A stretch of 32,661 bases of DNA, from NCBI RefSeq assembly GCF_032854445.1, contig NW_027018386.1:1-32661 (forward strand), written 5' to 3'. Of the stretch, positions 1 through 11,386 are shown piece after piece; the first letter of the stretch is position 1, and the number at the start of each line of letters is the position of its first letter. Source of the stretch: Liolophura sinensis (lineage: Eukaryota; Mollusca; Polyplacophora; Chitonida; Chitonidae). Below the pieces are notes generated by a model, which was not told the DNA's origin, made no database searches, and was given only the letters and a program-made list of their open reading frames with translations. The position numbers and the translations under genes were made by a program.

Positions 1-374
1 TTTTTTTATATACAAATGGTGTGGTTTTTCTACATGTAGATAAAGACATTGAGTTTGTCTTCGACTTAGAAGTAAGACATTTGCTGGGTGAGTTAAATGG
101 GCTTGGCCCAAAGATTTGACGTCGTCTGGGCTACCGAAGGGCACATAACTTATAATGAAAAGTTGAATATAGTAATGACCAGTCGCGATTGTACATAGTT
201 AATGTAGCCGATTTCAATTAGAAAAAAGACCAGGCAAAATCCAAAAGTAGAAAAACTGTTCCAATGCTGCTGGTAAGAGGCTATTCCGACGTATTTTTTC
301 ACGAGAAATCGAATGGTGCAAACCGCGTTGCTCTCCGACCAATACTTTTGGCTGTAGCCACAAATGAATAATCA
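1..374 (+). repeat. Partial satellite unit at left edge (F-class 3' part)
   Basis: This is the 3' two thirds of a unit whose start lies outside the window. It begins in the T-tract before ATATACAAATGG and carries AATTAGAAAAAAG, GGCTATTCCG and TTTTTTCACGAG in its tail. The same combination is found at 7,151-7,525, in the tail of the F unit that precedes the T unit at 7,526. The two stretches line up base for base apart from an A-run that is one base shorter here, near 236. Confidence 0.9.
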
Positions 375-2574
375 TTGATGTCAAGATCACGTGCCCAGCA
401 ACGGCTCTTACTCCATGGAAACCAAGGAAATTTGCAATTTTTCAACAGCTGGAGATGCTGGCCCAATTGCACATCTTTTGGCACCTTATTGATGTGGGTC
501 AGTGTTCAATTGTACTTTTTACAGCGGACTGTATCAAGTACCTTGTGTTTTTTTTATATACAAATGGTGTGGTTTTTCTACATGTAGATAAAGACATTGA
601 GATTGTCTTCGACTTAGAAGTAAGACATTTGCTGGGTGAGTTAAATGGGCTTGGCCCAAAGATTTGACGTCGTCTGGGCTACCGAAGGGCACATAACTTA
701 TAATGAAAAGTTGAATATAGTAATGACCAGTCGCGATTGTACATAGTTAATGTAGCCGATTTCAATTCGCAAAAAGACCAGGCAAAAATCCAAAAGTGGA
801 AAAACTGTTCCAATGCTGCTGGTAAGAGGCTAATCCGACGTATTTTTGGACGAGAAATCGAATGGTGCAAACCGCGTTGCTCTCCGACCAATACTTTTGG
901 CTGTAGCCACAAATGAATAATCATTGATGTCAAGATCACGTGCCCAGCAACGGCTCTTACTCCATGGAAACCAAGGAAATTTGCAATTTTTCAACAGCTG
1001 GAGATGCCTAGCCCAATTGCGCATCTTTTGGCACCTTATTGATGTGGGTCAGTGTTCAATTGTACTTTTTACAGCAGACTGTATCAAGTACCTTGTGTTT
1101 TTTTTATATACAAATGGTGTGGGTTTTTCTACATGTAGATAAAGACATTGAGTTTGTCTTCGACTTAGAAGTAAGACAACTGCTGGGTGAGTTAAATGGG
1201 CTTGGCCCAAAGATTTGACGTCGTCTGGGCTACCGAAGGGCACATAACTTATAATGAAAAGTTGAATATAGTAATGACCAGTCGCGATTGTACATAGTTA
1301 ATGTAGCCCATTTCAATTCGCAAAAAGACCAGGCAAAAATCCAAAAGTGGAAAAACTGTTCCAATGCTGCTGGCAAGAGGCTAATGCGACGTATTTTGTG
1401 ACGAGAAATCGAATGGTGCAAACCGCGTTGCTCTCCGACCAATACTTTTGGCTGTAGCCACAAATGAATAATCATTGATGTCAAGATCACGTGCCCAGCA
1501 ACGGCTCTTACTCCATGGAAACCAAGGAAATTTGCAATTTTTCAACAGCTGGAGATGCCTGGCCCAACTGCGCATCTTTTGGCACCTTTTTGATGTGGGT
1601 CAGTGTTCAATTGTACTTTTTACAGCGGACTGTATCAAGTACCTTGTGTTTTTTTTATATACAAATGGTGTGGTTTTTCTACATGTAGATAAAGACATTG
1701 AGTTTGTCTTCGACTTAGAAGTAAGACATTTGCTGGGTGAGTTAAATGGGCTTGGCCCAAAGATTTGACGTCGTCTGGGCTACCGAAGGGCACATAACTT
1801 ATAATGAAAAGTTGAATATAGTAATGACCAGTCGCGATTGTACATAGTTAATGTAGCCGATTTCAATTCGCAAAAAGACCAGGCAAAAATCCAAAAGTGG
1901 AAAAACTGTTCCAATGCTGCTGGTAAGAGGCTAATCCGACGTATTTTTGGACGAGAAATCGAATGGTGCAAACCGCGTTGCTCTCCGACCAATACTTTTG
2001 GCTGTAGCCACAAATGAATAATCATTGATGTCAAGATCACGTGCCCAGCAACGGCTCTTACTCCATGGAAACCAAGGAAATTTGCAATTTTTCAACAGCT
2101 GGAGATGCCTAGCCCAATTGCGCATCTTTTGGCACCTTATTGATGTGGGTCAGTGTTCAATTGTACTTTTTACAGCAGACTGTATCAAGTACCTTGTGTT
2201 TTTTTTATATACAAATGGTGTGGTTTTTCTACATGTAGATAAAGACATTGAGTTTGTCTTTGACTTAGAAGTAAGACATTTGCTGGGTGAGTTAAATGGG
2301 CTTGGCCCAAAGATTTGACGTCGTCTGGGCTACCGAAGGACACATAACTTATAATGAAAAGTTGAATATAGTAATGACCAGTCGCGATTGTACATAGTTA
2401 ATGTAGCCGATTTCAATTCGCAAAAAGACCAGGCAAAAATCCAAAAGTGGAAAAACTGTTCCAATGCTGCTGGTAAGAGGCTAATCCGACGTATTTTTGG
2501 ACGAGAAATCGAATGGTGCAATCTGCGTTGCTCTCCGACCAATACTTTTGGCTGTAGCCACAAATGAATAATCA
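375..2574 (+). repeat. Satellite units 1-4, classes T-A-C-A
   Basis: Unit starts are 375 (T, TTGCACATC), 924 (A, CCTAGCCC with GCAGACTGTATCAAG), 1475 (C, CCCAACTGC and CCTTTTTGATG) and 2025 (A). The T-A-C part matches 7,526-9,182 unit for unit, 13 units downstream. Shared rare variants include GACAACTGC at the end of the first A unit, and GTAGCCCATTTC, GGCAAGAGG and GATGCGACG-type changes just before the C unit. Two one-base differences from the downstream copy stand out: unit 1 lacks a C in GGAGATGCTGG near 457, and unit 2 has an extra G in GTGTGGGTTT near 1121. Confidence 0.88.
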
Positions 2575-4775
2575 TTGATGTCAAGATCACGTGCCCAGCA
2601 ACGGCTCTTACTCCATGGAAACCAAGGATATTTGCAATTTTTCAACAGCTGGAGATGCCTAGCCCAATTGCGCATCTTTTGGCACCTTATTGATGTGGGT
2701 CAGTGTTCAATTGTACTATTTTTACAGCAGACTGTATCATGTACCTTGTGGTTTTTTAAATACAAATGGTGTGGTTTTTCTACATGTAGATAAAGACATT
2801 GAGTTTGTCTTCGACTTAGAAGTAAGACAACTGCTGGGTGAGTTAAATGGGCTTGGCCCAAAGATTTGACGTCGTCTGGGCTACCGAAGGGCACATAACT
2901 TATAATGAAAAGTTGAATATAGTAATGACCAGTCGCGATTGTACATAGTTAATGTAGCCGATTTCAATTCGCAAAAAGACCAGGCAAAAATCCAAAAGTG
3001 GAAAAACTGTTCCAATGCTGCTGGTAAGAGGCTAATCCGACGTATTTTTTGACGAGAAATCGAATGGTGCAAACCGCGTTGCTCTCCGACCAATACTTTT
3101 GGCTGTAGCCACAAATGAATAATCATTGATGTCAAGACCACGTGCCCAGCAACGGCTCTTACTCTATGGAAACCAAGGAAATTTGCAATTTTTCAACAGC
3201 TGGATATGTCTGGCCCAATTGCGCATCTTTTGGCACCTTATTAATGTGGGTCAGTGTTCAATTGTACTTTTTACAGCGGACTGTATCAAGTACCTTGTGT
3301 TTTTTTTATATACAAATGGTGTGGTTTTTCTACATGTAGATAAAGACATTGAGTTTGTCTTCGACTTAGAAGTAAGACATTTGCTGGGTGAGTTAAATGG
3401 GCTTGGCCCAAAGATTTGACGTCGTATGGGCTACCGAAGGGCACATAACTTATAATGAAAAGTTGAATATAGTAATGACCAGTCGCGATTGTACATAGTT
3501 AATGTAGCCGATTTCAATTCGCAAAAAGACCAGGTAAAAATCCAAAAGTGGAAAAACTGTTCCAATGCTGCTGGTAAGAGGCTAATCCGACGTATTTTTT
3601 GACGAGAAATCGAATGGTGCAAACCGCGTTGCTCTCCGACCAATACTTTTGGCTGTAGCCACAAATGAATAATCATTGATGTCAAGATCACGTGCCCAGC
3701 AACGGCTCTTACTCCATGGAAACCTAGGAAATTTGCAATTTTTCAACAGCTGGAGATGCCTGGCCCAATTGCGCATCTTTTGGCACCTTATTGATGTGGG
3801 TCAGTGTTCAATTGTACTTTTTACAGCGGACTGTATCAAGTACCTTGTGTTTTTTTTTATACAAATGGTGTGGTTTTTCTACATGTAGATAAAGACATTG
3901 AGATTGTCTTCGACTTAGAAGTAAGACTTTTGCTGGGTGAGTTAAATGGGCTTGGCCCAAAGATTTGACGTCGTCTGGGCTACCGAAGGGCACATAACTT
4001 ATAATGAAAAGTTGAACATAATAATGACCAGTCGCGATTGTACATAGTAAATGCAGCCGATTTCAATTCGCAAAAAGACCAGGCAAAAATCCAAAAGTAG
4101 AAAAACTGTTCCAATGCTGCTGGTAAGAGGCTAATCCGACGTATTTTTTGACGAGAAATCCAATGGTGCAAACCGCGTTGCTCTCCGACCAATACTTTTG
4201 GCTGTAGCCACAAATGAATAATCATTGATGTCAAGATCACGTGCCCAACAACGGCTCTTACTCCATGGAAACCAAGGAAATTTGCAATTTTTCAACAGCT
4301 GGAGATGCCTGGCCCAATTGCGCATCTTTTGGCACCTTATTGATGTGGGTCTGTGTTCAATTGTACTTTTTTTACAGCAGACTGTATCATGTACCTTGTG
4401 GTTTTTTATATACAAATGGTGTGGTTTTTCTACATGTAGATAAAGACATTGAGTTTGTCTTCGACTTAGAAGTAAGACATTTGCTGGGTGAGTTAAATGG
4501 GCTTGGCCCAAAGATTTGACGTCGTCTGGGCTACCGAAGGGCACATAACTTATAATGAAAAGTTGAATATAGTAATGACCAGTCGCGATTGTACATAGGT
4601 AATGTAGCCGATTTCAATTCGCAAAAAGACCAGGCAAAAATCCAAAAGTGGAAAAACTGTTCCAATGCTGCTGGTAAGAGGCTAATCCGACGTATTTTTT
4701 GACGAGAAATCGAATGGTGCAAACCGCGTTGCTCTCCGACCAATACTTTTGGCTGTAGCCACAAATGAATAATCA
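2575..4775 (+). repeat. Y-P-L-N four-unit block, copy 1
   Basis: Unit starts are 2575 (Y), 3126 (P), 3676 (L) and 4225 (N). The order and variants recur at 19,088-21,288, about 16.5 kb away. The Y unit has AAGGATATT, CCTAGCCC and GACAACTGC in both copies. Differences seen by eye include CTATTTTTAC instead of a pure T-run near 2717, TTTTTTAAATAC instead of TTTTTTATATAC near 2757, GTCGTATGGG at 3421, and GAGAAATCCAATGG before the N unit here where the distant copy has GAGAAATCGAATGG. Confidence 0.88.
3126..4775 (+). repeat. P-L-N trimer, tandem copy 1 (1,650 bp)
   Basis: Three units (3126 P, 3676 L, 4225 N) form a 1,650-bp higher-order unit followed directly by a second copy at 4,776. The two copies share the rare variant GAGAAATCCAATGG before the N unit. 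Only a handful of differences are visible between them: GAGTTTG against GAGATTG in P, GTCGTATGGG at 3421, an interrupted T-run in the second L unit, and one substitution in the second N unit. Confidence 0.9.
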
Positions 4776-6425
4776 TTGATGTCAAGACCACGTGCCCAGC
4801 AACGGCTCTTACTCTATGGAAACCAAGGAAATTTGCAATTTTTCAACAGCTGGATATGTCTGGCCCAATTGCGCATCTTTTGGCACCTTATTAATGTGGG
4901 TCAGTGTTCAATTGTACTTTTTACAGCGGACTGTATCAAGTACCTTGTGTTTTTTTTATATACAAATGGTGTGGTTTTTCTACATGTAGATAAAGACATT
5001 GAGATTGTCTTCGACTTAGAAGTAAGACATTTGCTGGGTGAGTTAAATGGGCTTGGCCCAAAGATTTGACGTCGTCTGGGCTACCGAAGGGCACATAACT
5101 TATAATGAAAAGTTGAATATAGTAATGACCAGTCGCGATTGTACATAGTTAATGTAGCCGATTTCAATTCGCAAAAAGACCAGGTAAAAATCCAAAAGTG
5201 GAAAAACTGTTCCAATGCTGCTGGTAAGAGGCTAATCCGACGTATTTTTTGACGAGAAATCGAATGGTGCAAACCGCGTTGCTCTCCGACCAATACTTTT
5301 GGCTGTAGCCACAAATGAATAATCATTGATGTCAAGATCACGTGCCCAGCAACGGCTCTTACTCCATGGAAACCTAGGAAATTTGCAATTTTTCAACAGC
5401 TGGAGATGCCTGGCCCAATTGCGCATCTTTTGGCACCTTATTGATGTGGGTCAGTGTTCAATTGTACTTTTTACAGCGGACTGTATCAAGTACCTTGTGT
5501 TTTCTTTTATACAAATGGTGTGGTTTTTCTACATGTAGATAAAGACATTGAGATTGTCTTCGACTTAGAAGTAAGACTTTTGCTGGGTGAGTTAAATGGG
5601 CTTGGCCCAAAGATTTGACGTCGTCTGGGCTACCGAAGGGCACATAACTTATAATGAAAAGTTGAACATAATAATGACCAGTCGCGATTGTACATAGTAA
5701 ATGCAGCCGATTTCAATTCGCAAAAAGACCAGGCAAAAATCCAAAAGTAGAAAAACTGTTCCAATGCTGCTGGTAAGAGGCTAATCCGACGTATTTTTTG
5801 ACGAGAAATCCAATGGTGCAAACCGCGTTGCTCTCCGACCAATACTTTTGGCTGTAGCCACAAATGAATAATCATTGATGTCAAGATCACGTGCCCAACA
5901 ACGGCTCTTACTCCATGGAAACCAAGGAAATTTGCAATTTTTCAACAGCTGGAGATGCCTGGCCCAATTGCGCATCTTTTGGCACCTTATTGATGTGGGT
6001 CTGTGTTCAATTGTACTTTTTTTACAGCAGACTGTATCATGTACCTTGTGGTTTTTTATATACAAATGGTGTGGATTTTCTACATGTAGATAAAGACATT
6101 GAGTTTGTCTTCGACTTAGAAGTAAGACATTTGCTGGGTGAGTTAAATGGGCTTGGCCCAAAGATTTGACGTCGTCTGGGCTACCGAAGGGCACATAACT
6201 TATAATGAAAAGTTGAATATAGTAATGACCAGTCGCGATTGTACATAGTTAATGTAGCCGATTTCAATTCGCAAAAAGACCAGGTAAAAATCCAAAAGTG
6301 GAAAAACTGTTCCAATGCTGCTGGTAAGAGGCTAATCCGACGTATTTTTTGACGAGAAATCGAATGGTGCAAACCGCGTTGCTCTCCGACCAATACTTTT
6401 GGCTGTAGCCACAAATGAATAATCA
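4776..6425 (+). repeat. P-L-N trimer, tandem copy 2 (1,650 bp)
   Basis: Unit starts are 4776 (P), 5326 (L) and 5875 (N), the same spacing as the preceding trimer. Private changes include TTTTCTTTTATAC in the L unit near 5500 and TGTGGATTTTC in the N unit near 6070. AGGTAATG at 4600, at the end of copy 1, is likewise restored to AGTTAATG here. The near identity indicates a recent tandem duplication of three units rather than of one. Confidence 0.9.
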
Positions 6426-6975
6426 TTGATGTCAAGATCACGTGCCCAGCAACGGCTCTTACTCCATGGAAACCTAGGAAATTTGCAATTTTTCAACAGC
6501 TGGAGATGCCTGGCCCAATTGCGCATCTTTTGGCACCTTATTGATGTGGGTCAGTGTTCAATTGTACTTTTTTACAGCAGACTGTATCATGTACCTTGTG
6601 TTTTTTTATATACAAATGGTGTGGTTTTTCTACATGTAGATAAAGACATTGAGTTTGTCTTCGACTTAGAAGTAAGACATTTGCTGGGTGAGTTAAATGG
6701 GCTTGGCCCAAAGATTTGACGTCGTCTGGGCTACCGAAGGGCACATAACTTATAATGAAAAGTTGAATATAGTAATGACCAGTCGCGATTGTACATAGTT
6801 AATGTAGCCGATTTCAATTAGCAAAAAGACCAGGCAAAAATCCAAAAGTGGAAAAACTGTTCCAATGCTGCTGGTAAGAGGCTAATCCGACGTATTTTTT
6901 GACGAGAAATCGAATGGTGCAAACCGCGTTGCTCTCCGACCAATACTTTTGGCTGTAGCCACAAATGAATAATCA
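6426..6975 (+). repeat. Hybrid satellite unit 12, L-class 5' part with F-like 3' part
   Basis: The 5' part carries the L marker CCTAGG at about 6474, and the preceding tail has CAGGTAAAAATCC as expected upstream of L. The 3' part lacks the short L T-tract (T8-9 ATAC), GAGATTG and GACTTTT. Instead it has ACTTTTTTACAGCAGAC, CATGTACCTTGTG with T7 ATATAC, and AATTAGCAAAAAG, as in the F-type neighbours that follow. The switch lies between about 6480 and 6570. Unequal crossing over or gene conversion between classes explains it best. Confidence 0.82.
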
Positions 6976-9182
6976 TTGATGTCAAGATCACGTGCCCAGC
7001 AACGGCTCTTACTCCATGGAAACCAAGGAAATTTGCAATTTTTCAACAGCTGGAGATGCCTGGCCCAATTTCGCATCTTTTGGCACCTTATTGATGTGGG
7101 TCAGTGTTCAATTGTACTTTTTTACAGCAGACTGTATCATGTACCTTGTGTTTTTTTATATACAAATGGTGTGGTTTTTCTACATGTAGATAAAGACATT
7201 GAGTTTGTCTTCGACTTAGAAGTAAGACATTTGCTGGGTGAGTTAAATGGGCTTGGCCCAAAGATTTGACGTCGTCTGGGCTACCGAAGGGCACATAACT
7301 TATAATGAAAAGTTGAATATAGTAATGACCAGTCGCGATTGTACATAGTTAATGTAGCCGATTTCAATTAGAAAAAAGACCAGGCAAAAATCCAAAAGTA
7401 GAAAAACTGTTCCAATGCTGCTGGTAAGAGGCTATTCCGACGTATTTTTTCACGAGAAATCGAATGGTGCAAACCGCGTTGCTCTCCGACCAATACTTTT
7501 GGCTGTAGCCACAAATGAATAATCATTGATGTCAAGATCACGTGCCCAGCAACGGCTCTTACTCCATGGAAACCAAGGAAATTTGCAATTTTTCAACAGC
7601 TGGAGATGCCTGGCCCAATTGCACATCTTTTGGCACCTTATTGATGTGGGTCAGTGTTCAATTGTACTTTTTACAGCGGACTGTATCAAGTACCTTGTGT
7701 TTTTTTTATATACAAATGGTGTGGTTTTTCTACATGTAGATAAAGACATTGAGATTGTCTTCGACTTAGAAGTAAGACATTTGCTGGGTGAGTTAAATGG
7801 GCTTGGCCCAAAGATTTGACGTCGTCTGGGCTACCGAAGGGCACATAACTTATAATGAAAAGTTGAATATAGTAATGACCAGTCGCGATTGTACATAGTT
7901 AATGTAGCCGATTTCAATTCGCAAAAAGACCAGGCAAAAATCCAAAAGTGGAAAAACTGTTCCAATGCTGCTGGTAAGAGGCCAATCCGACGTATTTTTG
8001 GACGAGAAATCGAATGGTGCAAACCGCGTTGCTCTCCGACCAATACTTTTGGCTGTAGCCACAAATGAATAATCATTGATGTCAAGATCACGTGCCCAGC
8101 AACGGCTCTTACTCCATGGAAACCAAGGAAATTTGCAATTTTTCAACAGCTGGAGATGCCTAGCCCAATTGCGCATCTTTTGGCACCTTATTGATGTGGG
8201 TCAGTGTTCAATTGTACTTTTTACAGCAGACTGTATCAAGTACCTTGTGTTTTTTTTATATACAAATGGTGTGGTTTTTCTACATGTAGATAAAGACATT
8301 GAGTTTGTCTTCGACTTAGAAGTAAGACAACTGCTGGGTGAGTTAAATGGGCTTGGCCCAAAGATTTGACGTCGTCTGGGCTACCGAAGGGCACATAACT
8401 TATAATGAAAAGTTGAATATAGTAATGACCAGTCGCGATTGTACATAGTTAATGTAGCCCATTTCAATTCGCAAAAAGACCAGGCAAAAATCCAAAAGTG
8501 GAAAAACTGTTCCAATGCTGCTGGCAAGAGGCTAATGCGACGTATTTTGTGACGAGAAATCGAATGGTGCAAACCGCGTTGCTCTCCGACCAATACTTTT
8601 GGCTGTAGCCACAAATGAATAATCATTGATGTCAAGATCACGTGCCCAGCAACGGCTCTTACTCCATGGAAACCAAGGAAATTTGCAATTTTTCAACAGC
8701 TGGAGATGCCTGGCCCAACTGCGCATCTTTTGGCACCTTTTTGATGTGGGTCAGTGTTCAATTGTACTTTTTACAGCGGACTGTATCAAGTACCTTGGTA
8801 CCTTGTGTTTTTTTTATATACAAATGGTGTGGTTTTTCTACATGTAGATAAAGACATTGAGATGTCTTCGACTTAGAAGTAAGACATTTGCTGGGTGAGT
8901 TAAATGGGCTTGGCCCAAAGATTTGACGTCGTCTGGGCTACCGAAGGGCACATAACTTATAATGAAAAGTTGAATATAGTAATGACCAGTCGCGATTGTA
9001 CATAGTTAATGTAGCCGATTTCAAATCGCAAAAAGACCAGGCAAAAATCCAAAAGTGGAAAAACTGTTCCAATGCTGCTGGTAAGAGGCTAATCCGACGT
9101 ATTTCTTGACGAGAAATCGAATGGTGCAAACCGCGTTGCTCTCCGACCAATACTTTTGGCTGTAGCCACAAATGAATAATCA
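6976..9182 (+). repeat. Satellite units 13-16, classes F-T-A-C
   Basis: Unit starts are 6976 (F, CAATTTCGC), 7526 (T), 8076 (A) and 8626 (C). The block continues the match to the left end of the window: 1-1,8xx aligns with 7,151-8,9xx at an offset of 7,151 bp (13 units). It is matched again by 14,130-16,891, where one extra unit has been added between T and A. The C unit is 557 bp long because of an 8-bp tandem duplication, offset by a one-base loss in GAGATGTC near 8862. Confidence 0.88.
8790..8805 (+). repeat. 8-bp tandem duplication inside unit 16
   Basis: The octamer GTACCTTG, present once in every other unit, occurs twice in a row here. It creates a GGTACC site at 8,797-8,802 that I did not find in other units. 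Its homologues at 1475 and 16,339 lack the duplication, so it arose in this unit alone. It is a private mark useful for anchoring reads within the array. Confidence 0.9.
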
Positions 9183-11386
9183 TTGATGTCAAGATCACGT
9201 GCCCAGCAACGGCTCTTACTCCATGGAAACCAAGGAAATTTGCAATTTTTCAACAGCTGGAGATGCCTGGGCCAATTGCGCATCTTTTGGCACCTTATTG
9301 ATGTGGGTCAGTGTTCAATTGTACTTTTTTACAGCAGACTGTGTCATGTAGCTTGTGTTTTTTTTTATATACAAAATGGTGTGGTTTTTCTACATGTAGG
9401 TAAAGACATTGAGTTTGTCTTCGACTTAGAAGTAAGACATTTGCTGGTTGAGTTAAATGGGCTTGGCCCAAAGATTTGACGTCGTCTGGGCTACCGAAGG
9501 GCACATAACTTATAATGAAAAGTTGAATATAGTAATGACCAGTCGCGATTGTACATAGTTAATGTAGCCGATTTGAATTAGAAAAAAGAACAGGCAAAAT
9601 CCAAAAGTAGAAAAAACTGTTCCAATGCTGCTGGTAAGAGGCTAATCCGACGTATTTTTTGACGAGAAATCGAATGGTGCAAACCGCGTTGCTCTCCGAC
9701 CAATACTTTTGCTGTAGCCACAAATGAATAATCATTGATGTCAAGATCACGTGCCCAGCAACGGCTCTTACTCCTTGGAAACCAAGGAAATTTGCAATTT
9801 TTCAACAGCTGGAGATGCCTGGCCCAATTGCACATCTTTTGGCACCTTATTGATGTGGGTCAGTGTTCAATTGTACGTTTTACAGCGGAATGTATCAAGT
9901 ACCTTGTGTTTTTTTTTATATACAAATGGTGTGGTTTTTCTACATGTAGATAAAGACATTGAGTTTGTCTTCGACTTAGAAGTAAGACATTTGCTGGGTG
10001 AGTTAAATGGGCTTGGCCCAAAGATTTGACGTCGTCTGGGCTACCGAAGGGCACATAACTTATAATGAAAAGTTGAATATAGTAATGACCAGTCGCGATT
10101 GTACATAGTTAATGTAGCAGATTTCAATTCGCAACAGACCAGGCAAAAATCCAAAAGTGGAAAAACTGTTCCAATGCTGCTGGTAAGAGGCTAATCCGAC
10201 GTATTTTTTGACGAGAAATCGAATGGTGCAAACCGCGTTGCTCTCCGACCAATACTTTTGGCTGTGGCCACAAATGAATAATCATTGATGTCAAGATCAC
10301 GTGCCCAGCAACGGCTCTTACTCCATGGAAACAAGGAAATTTGCAATTTTTCAACAGCTGGAGATGCCTGGCCCAATTGCGCATCTTTTGGCACCTTATT
10401 GATGTGGGTCAGTGTTCAATTGTACTTTTTTACAGCGGACTGTATCAAGTACCTTGTGTTTTTTTTATATACAAATGGTGTGGTTTTTTCTACATGTAGA
10501 TAAAGACATTGAGATTGTCTTCGACTTAGAAGTAAGACATTTGCTGGGTGAGTTAAATGGGCTTGGCCCAAAGATTTGACGTCGTCTGGGCTACCGAAAG
10601 GCACATAACTTATAATGAAAAGTTGAATATAGTAATGACCAGTCGCGATTGTACATAGTTAATGTAGCCGATTTCAATTAGAAAAAAGACCAGGCAAAAA
10701 TCCAAAAGTAGAAAAACTGTTCCAATGCTGCTGGTAAGAGGCTATTCCGACGTATTTTTTGACGAGAAATCGAATGGTGCAAACCGCGTTGCTCTCCGAC
10801 CAATACTTTTGGCTGTAGCCACAAATGAATAATCATTGATGTCAAGATCACGTGCCCAGCAACGGCTCTTACTCCATGGAACCAAGGAAATTTGCAATTT
10901 TTCAACAGCTGGAGATGCCTGGCCCAATTGCACATCTTTTGGCACCTTATTGATGTGGGTCAGTGTTCAATTGTACTTTTTACAGCGGACTGTATCAAGT
11001 ACCTTGTGTTTTTTTTATATACAAATGGTGTGGTTTTTCTACATGTAGATAAAGACATTGAGAATGTCTTCGACTTAGAAGTAAGACATTTGCTGGGTGA
11101 GTTAAATGGGCTTGGCCCAAAGATTGACGTCGTCTGGGCTACCGAAGGGCACATAACTTATAATGAAAAGTTGAATATAGTAATGACCAGTCGCGATTGT
11201 ACATAGTTAATGTAACCGATTTCAATTCGCAAAAATACCAGGCAAAAAATCCAAAAGTAGCGAAAAACTGTTCCAATGCTGCTGGTAAGAGGCTAATCCG
11301 ACGTATTTTTTGACGAGAAATCGAATGGTGCAAACCGCGTTGCTCTCCGACCAATACTTTTGGCTGTAGCCACAAATGAATAATCA
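9183..11386 (+). repeat. Q-led four-unit block, copy 1
   Basis: Unit starts are 9183, 9735, 10285 and 10836. The first unit has the rare series GTGTCATGTAGCTTG and ATGTAGGTAAAG. The second has GTACGTTTTACAGCGG. The third is preceded by GGCTGTGGCCAC and has GTGGTTTTTTC. The same three markers recur in the same order 2.2 kb downstream. The fourth unit (10836) is T-like, with TTGCACATC, AATTAGAAAAAAG and GGCTATTCCG. Scattered one-base indels are present, such as GCAACAGACC near 10132 and GGAACAAGG-type losses near 10330 and 10880. Confidence 0.8.
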
